42,053 nucleotides of DNA from Dehalococcoidia bacterium (GTDB lineage: Bacteria > Chloroflexota > Dehalococcoidia > DSTF01 > JACRBR01): NCBI GenBank assembly GCA_021731085.1, contig JAKFYB010000029.1, forward strand, positions 1 through 42,053, given 5' to 3'. How positions within the stretch are numbered: position 1 is the first letter of the stretch; each line of letters begins with the position of its first letter. The notes under the pieces were generated by a model. That model did not search any database and was not told the origin of the DNA. It saw only the letters and a program-made list of their open reading frames with translations. Of the stretch, positions 1 to 9,023 are shown one piece after another. The position numbers and the translations under genes are program-made.

Positions 1-160
1 ACACCAACACCACCCCAGCCTCCGCACCCCAAACCACCGCAATTGATCACTTAACGACTTATTATTCGCCACTTCCTTTCTCAGCCCGTTTTTCCCAGCG
101 TCCAGCGACAACCGGCCACCGACGACCCACAACCGCCGACTGCTACACTGAACCCACATC

Positions 161-346
161 CAAGGGGAGTAGCCGGGGATCATGGCTCGCGACCGTGCGA
201 GACACTCCCGCCGCTGTCGTCATTACGCGCGAGACCCCGCGCCGGCAGCGGATGCGTAGAACGCGCTCGACGCGCCTTCTCCGCTGGTCAGACCTTGCAG
301 CATCAATTGATGTCGCAAGGGTCTGCGTCAGTGCTGAGGAGGCTTT
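161..346 (+). promoter_or_regulatory. yybP-ykoY (manganese) riboswitch
   Basis: The leader opens with the family's conserved block GGGGAGTAGCCGG (164-176) and contains a second conserved segment, GCGAGACC, near 230. It then closes a long helix in which GACCTTGC (292-299) pairs with GCAAGGGTC (315-323), followed by GCTGAGGAGG (333-342). This primary and secondary pattern is that of the yybP-ykoY family, which binds Mn2+ and usually controls TerC/Alx or MntP exporters. The next gene is a TerC protein, so function and context agree. I see no clear terminator between the aptamer and the gene, so control of translation initiation is as likely as attenuation. A possible -10 element TACACT lies at 143-148. 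Confidence 0.82.
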
Positions 347-405
347 TTCATGTCCTGTTGTGATCGTGCACGCCCGCACACGGGCGACGTCCGGCGGTGG
401 TTCTA

Positions 406-1401
406 ATGATGGAACTGCTGCCCTGGGCGCTCTTCCTTCTCTTCGTATTCGCCATGCTCGCCCTCGACCTCGGTGTCTTCCATCGCAGCGCCCACGAGGT
501 CAAGCGCAAAGAGGCGTTGATCTGGAGCGCCGTCTGGATCGGCATGTCGATCGCCTTCAACATCGGCGTCTACTACTTCCAGGGCTCGACGAAGGGCCTG
601 GAGTGGACGACGGGCTACCTCATCGAGAAATCGCTGAGCATCGACAACATCTTCCTGTTCATCCTGATCTTCGGGGCGTTCCAGGTGCCGGCGCAGTACC
701 AGCACCGCGTGCTGTTCTGGGGCATCCTCGGCGCGCTCGTCATGCGCGGCGTGCTGATCGCGATGGGCGCGGCGGTACTCTCGGCTTTGCACGTCACCAT
801 CTACCTCTTCGGCGCCTTCCTCATCTTTACGGGCATCAAGTTCCTGCTCGACACAGGAGACCACACGCCGGAGCTGGACAAGAACATCCTCGTGCGGATC
901 GCGAAGCGGTTCCGTCCGGTAACGGAGGGCTACGAAGGCCAGAAGTTCTTCGTGCGGCGGCCCGCTGTCGGGGCCGCCGGGGAGGTAGCGGGCAAGACGG
1001 TGCTCTGGATGACGCCGCTGTTCCTCGTGCTGCTCTTGATCGAAAGCACGGATCTTGTGTTCGCCGTCGACTCGATCCCGGCCATCTTCGCGGTCACCGA
1101 CGACCCGTTCATCGTCTTCACGTCGAACATCTTCGCGATCCTGGGGTTGAGGGCGCTGTACTTCGTCCTGAACGGCTATCTGGCTGGCCTGCCGTATCTG
1201 AAGCCTGCCCTGGCGGCCATCCTGGTCTTCGTAGGAACGAAGATGCTGCTCGTGGACGTGTACAAGATCAATCCTCTCGTGAGTTTGGCGGTGATTGGGG
1301 GCATCCTTTCTATATCTATAGTGGCGTCGCTGTGGAAGCAGCGGCGCGATTTCGAGCACGGCGGCCCGCCAACAGAGGTTCATCCTGTGGAGGGTGGTTA
1401 A
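406..1401 (+). CDS. TerC/Alx-family membrane protein, probable Mn2+ exporter
   Basis: This is an integral membrane protein of about 331 residues with roughly eight to nine hydrophobic segments. The TerC family hallmarks are all present: ALDLGVF in the first helix, EKSLSIDNIF around residues 75-85, and ESTDLVFAVDSIPAI in the second half, which supply the intramembrane acidic residues. Family members such as Alx and YkoY export manganese or metallate secreted enzymes. The yybP-ykoY riboswitch upstream supports manganese as the effector here. The start was set at ATG 406 because GGCGG (393-397) lies about eight bases upstream; GTG 397 and ATG 409 are alternatives. The sequence ends with a short hydrophilic tail. 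The gene converges on the TRIC gene at 1474. Confidence 0.92.
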   Translation: MMELLPWALFLLFVFAMLALDLGVFHRSAHEVKRKEALIWSAVWIGMSIAFNIGVYYFQGSTKGLEWTTGYLIEKSLSIDNIFLFILIFGAFQVPAQYQHRVLFWGILGALVMRGVLIAMGAAVLSALHVTIYLFGAFLIFTGIKFLLDTGDHTPELDKNILVRIAKRFRPVTEGYEGQKFFVRRPAVGAAGEVAGKTVLWMTPLFLVLLLIESTDLVFAVDSIPAIFAVTDDPFIVFTSNIFAILGLRALYFVLNGYLAGLPYLKPALAAILVFVGTKMLLVDVYKINPLVSLAVIGGILSISIVASLWKQRRDFEHGGPPTEVHPVEGG

Positions 1402-1473
1402 TCCGCGAAGAGCCAAAAGGTTCGAAGGGCGTGACGACTGTTCACCGGCACAAAGGCGGTGATCTGGCTGTCC

Positions 1474-2310
1474 TCAGGCGTCCGGCTGCGCGTCGTCCGT
1501 GGGGAGTCGAGCTTCGGCGACATCCCCGTCGGGTTCAGGCGCGCGGCGGCGTCGGAGCGGCAAACGAATGCGGCGTCGCCCTTGGTCGCCCTGTGCTTGT
1601 TTGCTGGCGGTGGGGCGAATCCGGAGTGGTGCCGTGAGAATCGAGCCGCCAACGGCCGTCATGCGAGCCGGGACTTCACTGGCTTCGGGCGTAACCCATC
1701 CAAAGAATTCAGAGGCCAGCCGAAGAGCCATGACGACGGTGACAACAATCCATACGTCAATGTACCCAGGAATCCCCAATGCGTGGAGGACGGCGTACAC
1801 TAGCGCGCCAACGATCGCAGCCGTCATTGTCAGGTGGCCGGGGCGTAGTACGTTCGGAACTTCGCCGCTTAGCAAGTCGCGAAGCAGCCCACCGCCGGTG
1901 GCTGTGATCACGCCGAGGAGCATCGCCGTCAGGACCGGAAGGTCGAAGTTCAGTCCTTTCTGCATGCCAACAAAGGTGTATAGGCCGAGTGCGGCGGCAT
2001 CGATCGGGACGAACCACTGATTCACGCGGCTAACGTACTGCCGAAACACGAATCCAACGGCAGCTGCAGCGAACGCCGTGTACAGGTAGTCTGGGTTGCG
2101 GAGCGCGGCTGGCGGTCCTGCGCCGATGAGCACGTCGCGGATGAGACCGCCGCCGAGGGCGGATACCATCGTGACGACCATCACTCCGGCGACGTCGAAC
2201 TTGTTGCGCGTCGCGATCAGCGAGCCGCTGAGGCCGGCGATGAACACAGCGAGAAGATCGATCCAGAGAGGAATCTCAACCGGGACGAAAACCTCAGGCG
2301 CACCATCCAC
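1474..2310 (-). CDS. TRIC/UPF0126 family membrane channel protein
   Basis: The N-terminal 210 residues are hydrophobic and contain two copies of a three-helix unit, each marked by a glycine-rich motif followed by Arg-Asp: SALGGGLIRDVLIG and TATGGGLLRDLLSG. This duplicated GGGxxRD signature defines the bacterial TRIC-like (UPF0126, YicG) family, which are trimeric cation channels; some members are tied to glycine uptake. The start is GTG at 2310 with only a weak ribosome binding site. After the last helix there is an unusual basic and Pro/Asp-rich tail of about 60 residues (residues 215-278) that is not typical of the family and may be cytoplasmic or poorly conserved. It is the last of five minus-strand genes. 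Confidence 0.88.
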   Translation of the reverse strand: MDGAPEVFVPVEIPLWIDLLAVFIAGLSGSLIATRNKFDVAGVMVVTMVSALGGGLIRDVLIGAGPPAALRNPDYLYTAFAAAAVGFVFRQYVSRVNQWFVPIDAAALGLYTFVGMQKGLNFDLPVLTAMLLGVITATGGGLLRDLLSGEVPNVLRPGHLTMTAAIVGALVYAVLHALGIPGYIDVWIVVTVVMALRLASEFFGWVTPEASEVPARMTAVGGSILTAPLRIRPTASKQAQGDQGRRRIRLPLRRRRAPEPDGDVAEARLPTDDAQPDA

Positions 2311-2353
2311 GTGTTAGATCCGGTCTGGACTATCGCCGGTGAAGGTTGGTCGG

Positions 2354-3694
2354 TCAGTTCCCGCCGAACTTGTTGAGGAAAATCGACTGCGCGAGGATCA
2401 TATCGCGAATCTCGTTGGGATCGACGCTCTCGTTGTTCGCATGGATGCGGGACAGAGCGAGGTCCTCCGCGCCCCACAGGATGAACTGCGCTTTCGGCGC
2501 GACGTCCTTGAGGATGTCGAGGAGTGGGATCGAGCCGCCGGAGCCGCAGTCGCCTGCGGGCTTGCCGTATGCCTCTGTGAGGGCAGCCTTTGATGCCTCG
2601 TACGCAGAGCCAGCCTTATCGACCGCAAACCCGTTCGAGACCTTGCCGCGCTCGGTCTTCACGTGCACGCCCCATGGCGCGACGGACTTAAGGTGCGCCA
2701 TCAGCGTCTCGATCTCGTGATCGGCGTCGGACCCTGGCGCGATGCGGAGGGCAACGCGTGCGCGCGCGGATGGTAGAAGCACATTCGACGCCTTATCGAC
2801 AGACGGACAGTCGATGCCGAGGACGCTGACGGACGGCTTCGACCACAGCCGCGATCCGACTGTGCCAGTGCCGATGAGCTGGACGCCGTCGAGAATGGCC
2901 GACGTCGAGCGATACGTGTCCTCGGGGTAGTCGCCGCCCGCCCATTCAAACGACGTCAGGCCTTTGACGGCGACTTCTCCGTTGTCGTGATGGAGGGTGG
3001 CGAGCATGCGGATGAGCGCAACGAGCGCGTCAGGTGCGACGCCGCCGAATTCACCGGAGTGCAGCGGGTGGTCGAGTGTCTCGACCGTGACGATGCAGTG
3101 CACGTGGCCGCGCAGGGTCGACGTCACGGCGGGCTCACCAGGTGCGAGATTGCCCATGTCGGCGACGATGAAGGCGTCGGCTTGGAACATGTCCTTGTTG
3201 GCGTAGACGAAGTCGCCGAGGTGGCTGACCGTCTCCTCTTCGCCTTCGACCACGATCTTCAGATTGACGGGCGGCTTGCCCTCGAACGCGCGGAAGGTGC
3301 CGGCGTGGATGGCGATCCCGGACTTGTCGTCCGCAGCGCCGCGACCGAAGATGCGCCCATCCTTGCGCGTCGGAACGAAGGGTTCGGTATCCCAGTTCTG
3401 CTCGGGAGGGGCGGGCTGCACGTCGTAGTGCGCGTACATCATGACGGTCGGGCTTCCTGGCGGTCCGGCGAGTTCGCCATAGACGGCCGGGTAACCACCG
3501 GGCACGTCGACCTTGCGCGCGCTTGGTAGTCCGTAGCGCTGCAGAAGGTCGACGGTGGCGTCGGCCATTTCGTGCACGTGTTCCGGCGGAAAGCCAGGGA
3601 AGGCGCAGGACGGGATGGCGACGAGCTTCTCCAGGTCCTTTTCTACATCGGGCATCATCGCTTTGACGTTGGCACGCAACTGATCCGTGTTCAT
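2354..3694 (-). CDS. M20 family metallopeptidase (dipeptidase-like)
   Basis: This is a 446-residue zinc peptidase of the M20/ArgE-DapE-CPG2 superfamily, closest in layout to carnosine-type dipeptidases. The first metal motif MYAHYDVQP places His89 and Asp91, GRGAADDKSG places the bridging Asp122/123, and EGEEE at 150-154 holds the general-base and metal-binding Glu. A late conserved RIHANNE supplies the last metal histidine. No signal peptide is visible, so it is probably cytoplasmic and hydrolyses short peptides or acylated amino acids. AGGTGAGAG upstream of ATG 3694 is a good ribosome binding site. It lies in a minus-strand cluster with a C4-dicarboxylate carrier and a second M20 peptidase, which suggests amino-acid or peptide catabolism. 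Confidence 0.9.
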   Translation of the reverse strand: MNTDQLRANVKAMMPDVEKDLEKLVAIPSCAFPGFPPEHVHEMADATVDLLQRYGLPSARKVDVPGGYPAVYGELAGPPGSPTVMMYAHYDVQPAPPEQNWDTEPFVPTRKDGRIFGRGAADDKSGIAIHAGTFRAFEGKPPVNLKIVVEGEEETVSHLGDFVYANKDMFQADAFIVADMGNLAPGEPAVTSTLRGHVHCIVTVETLDHPLHSGEFGGVAPDALVALIRMLATLHHDNGEVAVKGLTSFEWAGGDYPEDTYRSTSAILDGVQLIGTGTVGSRLWSKPSVSVLGIDCPSVDKASNVLLPSARARVALRIAPGSDADHEIETLMAHLKSVAPWGVHVKTERGKVSNGFAVDKAGSAYEASKAALTEAYGKPAGDCGSGGSIPLLDILKDVAPKAQFILWGAEDLALSRIHANNESVDPNEIRDMILAQSIFLNKFGGN

Positions 3695-3736
3695 GACACT
3701 CTCACCTGACTAGCTTCCCCATGCAAAAAGAACCGG

Positions 3737-4186
3737 TTACTCGTCGCTTTGGCTCCCTGATCCTGAGCCGCCGCAATCCACCTCATTGAGAACTTGCGAT
3801 GCTTCCAGGGCGACATTCTCAATTTCCTCGTCAACCTCATCGAGCGCGTCTTCAAGCGTCGTGCCCTCATCTAGGTTTTCCACGGCTTCCGCCAACTGAT
3901 CATAGGCCGCCTGGAGGTCGTCGAGGCGAACATCAACGACGCCCTCCGCGGACGCAATCATGTCAGCGTATGCATCGCGGGCACTCTCGCGCGCGGCGTC
4001 GATCTCGTCGACGGTCGAATTGAGATCGAGATCGCGAATCGCGCGGAGGGATGCGATCAGGTCGGCGGCGTCATCGCAGAATTGCTCGTTTGCCGCTTCT
4101 TGCGTCGGCTCATCGTCGCAAGCGACGAACGCGAGCGCGGATGCGGTCAACAATCCCAACAGAAGTAACGATACGCGCTTCATCAT
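3737..4186 (-). CDS. Small helical lipoprotein, paralogue A of a three-member family
   Basis: This 149-residue protein has a lipoprotein signal (LAFVAC, lipid-accepting Cys23), so it should be anchored on the outer face of the cytoplasmic membrane. The mature part is acidic and predicted to be almost all helix, with heptad-like spacing. It starts with a conserved QFC near residue 37 and ends with VDC, so a disulfide linking the two ends of a helical hairpin or bundle is possible. It aligns along its whole length with the proteins at 9684-10511 and 34359-34769. They share FC..., a L-x-D-L segment, D-x-A-R-(D/E)-x-x-x-x-A, the DLxxAxxxLxxAIxxLDE pattern, and a terminal Cys. I do not recognise a named family and assign no function. 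Confidence 0.82.
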   Translation of the reverse strand: MMKRVSLLLLGLLTASALAFVACDDEPTQEAANEQFCDDAADLIASLRAIRDLDLNSTVDEIDAARESARDAYADMIASAEGVVDVRLDDLQAAYDQLAEAVENLDEGTTLEDALDEVDEEIENVALEASQVLNEVDCGGSGSGSQSDE

Positions 4187-4235
4187 GGCTTTGCTCCTGT
4201 GCTCTCCACTCGCTTTCTACGGCTCCACCACGTCA

Positions 4236-5855
4236 TCATGGCGTTGTCGGCACGAGTGTCGGCGTCCCGGCCGGTTCCGTTGCGGCCACTTCGGTCGGCT
4301 CCTCCGGTGCGGTTGTCGGCTCTTCGGCGGGCGCCGTCGCTTCCGGATCGGTCGTTTCTTCGGGTGCCACTGTCGCCTCGACAGCAGGTGTCTCCTCGGC
4401 GGGTTCCGTCGCTTCGGCCTCCGGTGTAGGTGTCTCGGCGGCCGCAGGCGTTGCGGACGCGACTGCGGTGGGAGTGTCGACAGGCACGGGTTCGGCCGCA
4501 CCAGCACTCGTCCCGTGTAACACGATGGCCAAGACGGAACCGAATGCTACGGAGAGGATCCACATGATGATCGTGTTCGGCTGGAAGGAGTGATTGACGA
4601 CAAACTTCCCGATGGACGTCGATCCGGTGCGGTCTGCGGCGATGGCCGCAAGCTGCGTGCCGTTTGCCGGCAGGAAGTACACACCAATCAGCGATGGCCA
4701 GAAGGCGATAAGCAGCTGCGCCGGAAGTCCCAGTGCTATGCCGATGGGAATGATGGACTTCGTCGTCGCTGACTGACTCGTCGTGAGCGCTGCCATCGCG
4801 AACAGGGCGATGGCGAGGGTGAAGGGAACTGCCGTCACGAGGTCGCTAAGCAGCACGTTGATGTAGTCGATGTTCGCCTCGACGAACGTGTCCGCGAGCC
4901 AGGCGATGCCGAAGAGGGCGATCATTCCTGTCATGCCGGCAAGGAAGATGGGGGCCTTCAAGATCTGACCCGCGTTGATGTTGCAGGTCATGAGGATGAT
5001 GGTGGCGACGGTTAGCATGACCATCTGAATCGACAGTGTCACGCTGAGTTGTTCGAACTCGTCGGGCGCGACTTCGTAGACAGGCCGCAGCTCTGAGAAC
5101 AGCCCCAGCACTACGATCGTGAGTACGCCGGCAAGGAAGATGTATGCGGCGAGGGCCGCCCGTGGCGGCAGCTCTTTTTGTGCGATTTTTTCGGCGGCAG
5201 ACTGTTCGACGATCTCGCCCGCGGCGAGACGCCGTTGGTACTCAGGGTCATCCTTGAGTTCCTTACCAATGCGTCCCTGGATGATCGAGCCGATGACAAT
5301 CGCGGCAACTGACGCCGGAATGAGGATGATGAGCATCTCGGTGAGGCTGAAGCCGAGAGGCTCCATGAGGCCGACCATGACGGCCATCGCCGCGGACACG
5401 GGGCTTGATGTGATGCCAAGACCACCTGCGACTGTGGCAGCGGCGAGCGGCCGTTCCGGCCGAATGCCGTTCTTGTACGCCGTTTCTTCGATGACAGGAA
5501 TGAGTGAAAAGTAGATGTTGCTGGTGCCGGCGCCGACGGTGAAGATGTAGCTGACAAGCGGCGCAATGATCGTTATCTGTTTCGGATTGCTCTCGATGAT
5601 TTTAGAGGCGATCTTCACAAGGTAGTCGGTGCCGCCGGCCGCTTGCATTGCCGCCGCCGCGGAGATCACCGCGATGATGATCAACATTGCGTCGATTGGC
5701 GGAGACCCTGGCTGTTCCTGCAGCACGAACGCGAAGAACAGGACGCCGACGCCTCCCCAGAGCCCGAGGCCGACGCCTCCGGACCGTACGCCGAGGAAGA
5801 TGAAGACGATTAGGGCAATGAATTGGACGAGTAACTGGATTGCATCATCGCTCAT
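4236..5855 (-). CDS. Dcu-type anaerobic C4-dicarboxylate carrier with acidic Pro/Thr tail
   Basis: Residues 1 to about 445 form a polytopic membrane protein with the features of the Dcu family (antiport or uptake of fumarate, malate, succinate and aspartate): a GxGTSNIYFSLIPVI segment, GGLGITSSPVSAAMAVMVGL, a hydrophilic loop with DPEYQRRL, and a second repeat with SQSATTKSIIPIGIALGLP. E. coli DcuA and DcuB are about 430-445 residues. This protein carries an extra C-terminal tail of about 85 residues made almost only of Ala, Pro, Thr and Glu, with repeats such as APEEPTE. DcuA-like carriers place the C terminus outside, so the tail may be an extracytoplasmic stalk. ATG 5855 is the start. Neighbours on both sides are a lipoprotein and M20 peptidases. 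Confidence 0.85.
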   Translation of the reverse strand: MSDDAIQLLVQFIALIVFIFLGVRSGGVGLGLWGGVGVLFFAFVLQEQPGSPPIDAMLIIIAVISAAAAMQAAGGTDYLVKIASKIIESNPKQITIIAPLVSYIFTVGAGTSNIYFSLIPVIEETAYKNGIRPERPLAAATVAGGLGITSSPVSAAMAVMVGLMEPLGFSLTEMLIILIPASVAAIVIGSIIQGRIGKELKDDPEYQRRLAAGEIVEQSAAEKIAQKELPPRAALAAYIFLAGVLTIVVLGLFSELRPVYEVAPDEFEQLSVTLSIQMVMLTVATIILMTCNINAGQILKAPIFLAGMTGMIALFGIAWLADTFVEANIDYINVLLSDLVTAVPFTLAIALFAMAALTTSQSATTKSIIPIGIALGLPAQLLIAFWPSLIGVYFLPANGTQLAAIAADRTGSTSIGKFVVNHSFQPNTIIMWILSVAFGSVLAIVLHGTSAGAAEPVPVDTPTAVASATPAAAETPTPEAEATEPAEETPAVEATVAPEETTDPEATAPAEEPTTAPEEPTEVAATEPAGTPTLVPTTP

Positions 5856-5901
5856 ACTGGCTCCTCCAACTTAGGCAGCGCGGCAATGGGCCGGGGCCGA
5901 A

Positions 5902-7020
5902 TCAAGCTTCCTGCTCCTGCGTGACAACCGTAACCAAAACCTTCGCGGCGGTCACGAGATCCTCGATTGAGATATGTTCCGTTGTTGCGTGCTCATCCAC
6001 CATGCCGGTGCACATGGCGACACAGCGGATGCCCGCGTTGTTGAAGACGTTGCCATCGGTGCCACCACCGCTCTTCCGATGGATGACTTCGATGCCGAGG
6101 CTTTCGAGCGCGCGCGTAGCTTCGCGGTAGGGGCGCTCGGACGGATCGATCTTGTACGTACGATACTTCTCTTCCGCTTCGAAGTCGACTCTTGCGCCGT
6201 ACTTGGCCGCGGCGTCCTCGAACGCCTTCTTCATGACCGCGATCTGGGCGTCGAGCTTTGACTGATCGTGGCTGCGCGCCATGCCGACCATGTGCACCTC
6301 ACCGGGGACGATGTTGCGCGCTTCACCGCCTTCGATCGTGCCGATGTTGGCGACAGTTTCCTCGTCGATGCGACCGAGAGGCATGTTGGCGATGGCTTCG
6401 GCCGCGACCTTGATCGCGTTGATGCCCTTTTCCGGTTCGACACCGGCGTGCACCTTCTTGCCGTGGACGGTGATCGTCATGAACACGGACGTCGGCGCCC
6501 AATAGGTAATCGCGCCGACGCCACCGGCGGCATCGAAGACAAGGCCCCACTTCGCCTTCAGCTTGCTCTTGTCCAAGGCACGCGACCCATTGAGACCCTG
6601 CTCCTCGCCGACGGTCACGACGATCTCGAGATTCGGATGCGGCCACTTGTGCTCGTTGAGCAAGTGCAGGAGTTCGAGCACCTGCGAGAGACCTGACTTG
6701 TCGTCGGCGCCGAGGATGGTTGTTCCGTCGGAATAGATGACGCCATCGCGGATCTGCGGCGTGATGCCGACGTCCGTCCCAGCCGTGTCCATGTGAAAGC
6801 TGAGTAGCAGCGTGTCGTCGCGGTCACCCGGATAGGTCGCGATGATATTTCCATGCTCATCCATCGTGACGTTGCAGCCGGCCTCGGTAAAGCGGCGCTT
6901 CAGTTCTGCGCCGATGGCTTCTTCGTGTCCGGTCGGGCTATCGATCGCGACAAGTTTGAAGAACGTGTCGAGCAATCGCTCGCCATCAACGGCATCACCG
7001 TTCCTCCGGATAGCGCTCAC
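5902..7020 (-). CDS. PepT-like M20 family peptidase
   Basis: This is a 372-residue cytoplasmic zinc peptidase of the M20 superfamily, of the PepT-like (tripeptide aminopeptidase-related) type. SFHMDTAG gives metal ligand His76 with Asp78, GADDKSG gives the bridging Asp106, TVGEEQGLNGS gives Glu139 (catalytic) and Glu140 (metal), and a C-terminal EHATTEHIS segment carries the last histidine. The lid domain lies between roughly residues 180 and 290. The start is GTG 7020 with GGGAGGG seven bases upstream on the minus strand. A perfect palindrome ATGTATACAT at 7052-7061 sits where a -10 element would be. It is likely the first gene of the minus-strand set that includes the Dcu carrier. Confidence 0.9.
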   Translation of the reverse strand: MSAIRRNGDAVDGERLLDTFFKLVAIDSPTGHEEAIGAELKRRFTEAGCNVTMDEHGNIIATYPGDRDDTLLLSFHMDTAGTDVGITPQIRDGVIYSDGTTILGADDKSGLSQVLELLHLLNEHKWPHPNLEIVVTVGEEQGLNGSRALDKSKLKAKWGLVFDAAGGVGAITYWAPTSVFMTITVHGKKVHAGVEPEKGINAIKVAAEAIANMPLGRIDEETVANIGTIEGGEARNIVPGEVHMVGMARSHDQSKLDAQIAVMKKAFEDAAAKYGARVDFEAEEKYRTYKIDPSERPYREATRALESLGIEVIHRKSGGGTDGNVFNNAGIRCVAMCTGMVDEHATTEHISIEDLVTAAKVLVTVVTQEQEA

Positions 7021-7475
7021 GATGGGTCCCTCCCATTCGCCAGCATCGCGTATGTATACATCTTTTGCTCCGTGCGAAAGAGCCTGACGGCCCTCGGGTC
7101 GACATCAGCATCTTGCGTCGAGATCCGGCGAACGTCCCGGTGCCTGCTCTCGCGGCTATTATTGCTCGCCGAAACCCGCAATGTTTGGCGAACGTTCGGT
7201 ATTTCTCTCACCAGTTTCCATTGCAGCCGAGATAGGCACGCGCCCATGCTTTGGGGGTATCCGATGGCGGAGGCAAAGGTGACAATGGCAGCGGCCTCGC
7301 CGTCGTCTAGGTCTGGAGGAATGAGCCGTGACTTGACATCCCGCCCGACTGAGGAGGGCTGAAGTGCCCGAACCCGCTTCGAGACGCAGGGTCTGGTAGG
7401 CGAAGATCGCATCCTACAGCAAAAGGGCTATTTGAAAGGTGGATTCTCCCCTCGTAGATCACGTATCACATAGCC
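7021..7475. other. Divergent intergenic region with palindromes
   Basis: This 455-base stretch separates the minus-strand PepT-like gene from the plus-strand LuxR-type regulator. I see no convincing gene in it: the longest frame (minus strand, 7412 to 7017) has an atypical basic, Ser/Arg-rich composition and no family resemblance. It holds the palindrome ATGTATACAT (7052-7061) and CGAACGTTCG (7189-7198). The latter lies inside GAACGTTCGGTAT (7190-7202), whose reverse complement recurs with one mismatch just after the regulator gene (9055-9067). Confidence 0.5.
7432..7460 (+). promoter_or_regulatory. Possible sigma-70-type promoter of the LuxR regulator
   Basis: TTGAAA (7432-7437) and TAGATC (7455-7460) are separated by 17 bases. 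Transcription would start near 7467, only about nine bases before ATG 7476. That fits the absence of a ribosome binding site and suggests a very short leader. The -10 match is modest. Confidence 0.35.
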
Positions 7476-9023
7476 ATGACGGCCTCACATGAACGGCGTT
7501 CAGCCCGGCTACGCGCTCTGCGGCCGATCCCACAACCGATCTTGCTCCAACAGGCCTTGTTCGAGCTCATCTCGCGCACGGCGCCGCTGGTGGGAGACGC
7601 ATACTTCGTGGGCGTCGTCCAGTCGCTAACAGAGGTGTTCGGATGCACGTCTGCGTTCGTCATCGAACGCACCCGGCGCAATGCAGAATTGCTTCGACCT
7701 GTTGCTGTGATACGCGACGGAACTCCGTGTCCCGTGGGACGTTACTCGCTCGAAGGCTCAGCGGCGCTCTCTTCGCTGTCTGGAGTGGCCTCAATCCACA
7801 ACAACGCAACGCAATCGTACGCCGATGACGCTGTGATCGCTGCCACACAATCAGATCACGTGATCATTACATCTGTGTGTAGCGCCGACGGAACGCCGAA
7901 CGGCTTCCTGGGTGTAGGCGATTCATCGCCGTTCGATGACGCGTTGACGATTGAAGCGATCCTGCGACTCGCAGGGCCTCGTGTCGGCGCGGAAATCGAG
8001 CGGTTGCAGGCGAGCGCGGAACTCAAAGAGCAGTCGGGCATGTTGCGCGACTTCATGGATCGGGCCGCGGACATGGTTTTCCGCACGCGCCCCGGTGTAA
8101 CGCCGGTTGTGGAATATGTGAATCCCGCGTTTGAGACCATGTTCGGACACACGTGCGAAGAGCTGTACGAGGATCCGGAACTGCTGCTGCGCGTGGCCCA
8201 CCCGGATGATCGCACAGACTTCGCGAAAATGATGTTGGAAGGCGACGTCAATCAGGGGCGCCTTTGGCGGTGGATCCGCCGCGATGGTTCAATCCTCTGG
8301 ACAGAAGGGACACGGATTGCGCTCTACGACGACTCAGGCGCACTCGTCGCGCTAGAAAGCATCATTCGCGATGTGAGTCTTCAGAAGGAGGCCGAGCAGC
8401 GTGCGGCCGCGGCGGAACGTATGGCCAGCCTCGTGATCGCCGCGATTCCCGACACTGTGATTTTCGTTGACCGGGATGGGATCGTGACGCGTCCTCCGGG
8501 CGCAGACGCAACCTCCGTCCTGTTGGGAGCTTTCGCGGATGGGGCAGAACTAGGATCGTTGCTGGCGCCGGATGTCACGCGTGACGTTATGCGAGCCATC
8601 AGAGCGGCCCTCCTGAGCACGGCCACCGAAACGGCCCGATTCTCGACAGGCCACGCCGACGGCGACCGCGTGTTTGAAGCGAGGATCGTGCCTGCGGATC
8701 GCGAGCAGGCCATCGTCTTTTTCCGGGATGTCAGTGGAGACGAGCTGTTGTCGCTTGCGGCGGAGCGAGAGAAGTCCAAGGATGAGCTAGAGGTCAAAGC
8801 CGAGCGGCGCATCCTGCGTAGCAACCCATACGGCCTGACGTTCCGTGAATTCACAGTCCTCGAACTCATGGCACGCGGCTTGACGGACAAGCAGATCGCC
8901 TCCGAACTCAGCATCAGCTTGAACACCGTCGGAAAACACGTCTCCAACGTGCTTGGAAAGATGCAGGTATCGTCCCGGACGGAGGCCAGCGTACACGCTG
9001 TGCAGCAGCACCTGCTCGACTAG
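7476..9023 (+). CDS. GAF-PAS-PAS sensor with LuxR-type DNA-binding domain
   Basis: This is a 515-residue single-component or stand-alone sensory regulator. Residues about 20-175 resemble a GAF-like sensor. About 185-305 is a clear PAS/PAC fold (VEYVNPAFETMFGHTCEELYEDPE, then VHPDDR-like VAHPDDRTDF and RRDGSILWTEG with DVSLQKEAE). About 310-425 is a weaker second PAS-like region (AAIPDTVIFVDRDGIV). A short coiled linker leads to a LuxR/NarL helix-turn-helix at about 447-510 (LTFREFTVLELMARGLTDKQIASEL and LNTVGKHVSNVLGKMQVSSRTEA). There is no receiver or kinase domain, so the ligand is probably sensed directly. The target genes are unknown. The downstream frameshifted DUF1269 gene and lipoprotein may be part of the regulated set. 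Confidence 0.88.
   Translation: MTASHERRSARLRALRPIPQPILLQQALFELISRTAPLVGDAYFVGVVQSLTEVFGCTSAFVIERTRRNAELLRPVAVIRDGTPCPVGRYSLEGSAALSSLSGVASIHNNATQSYADDAVIAATQSDHVIITSVCSADGTPNGFLGVGDSSPFDDALTIEAILRLAGPRVGAEIERLQASAELKEQSGMLRDFMDRAADMVFRTRPGVTPVVEYVNPAFETMFGHTCEELYEDPELLLRVAHPDDRTDFAKMMLEGDVNQGRLWRWIRRDGSILWTEGTRIALYDDSGALVALESIIRDVSLQKEAEQRAAAAERMASLVIAAIPDTVIFVDRDGIVTRPPGADATSVLLGAFADGAELGSLLAPDVTRDVMRAIRAALLSTATETARFSTGHADGDRVFEARIVPADREQAIVFFRDVSGDELLSLAAEREKSKDELEVKAERRILRSNPYGLTFREFTVLELMARGLTDKQIASELSISLNTVGKHVSNVLGKMQVSSRTEASVHAVQQHLLD

Noticed and set aside
1401-1474. Terminator between the TerC and TRIC genes
   Set aside because: CACCG...CGGTG near 1443-1461 is only a 5-bp stem with no T-run.
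195-1637. Long plus-strand open frame covering the riboswitch and the TerC gene
   Set aside because: It has Arg/Pro/His-rich shadow composition and overlaps a clear TerC protein in another frame and a structured leader.
7017-7412. 131-codon minus-strand frame in the 455-base intergenic region
   Set aside because: Basic and Ser-rich with no motif; it would also cover the ribosome binding site and promoter of the PepT-like gene.
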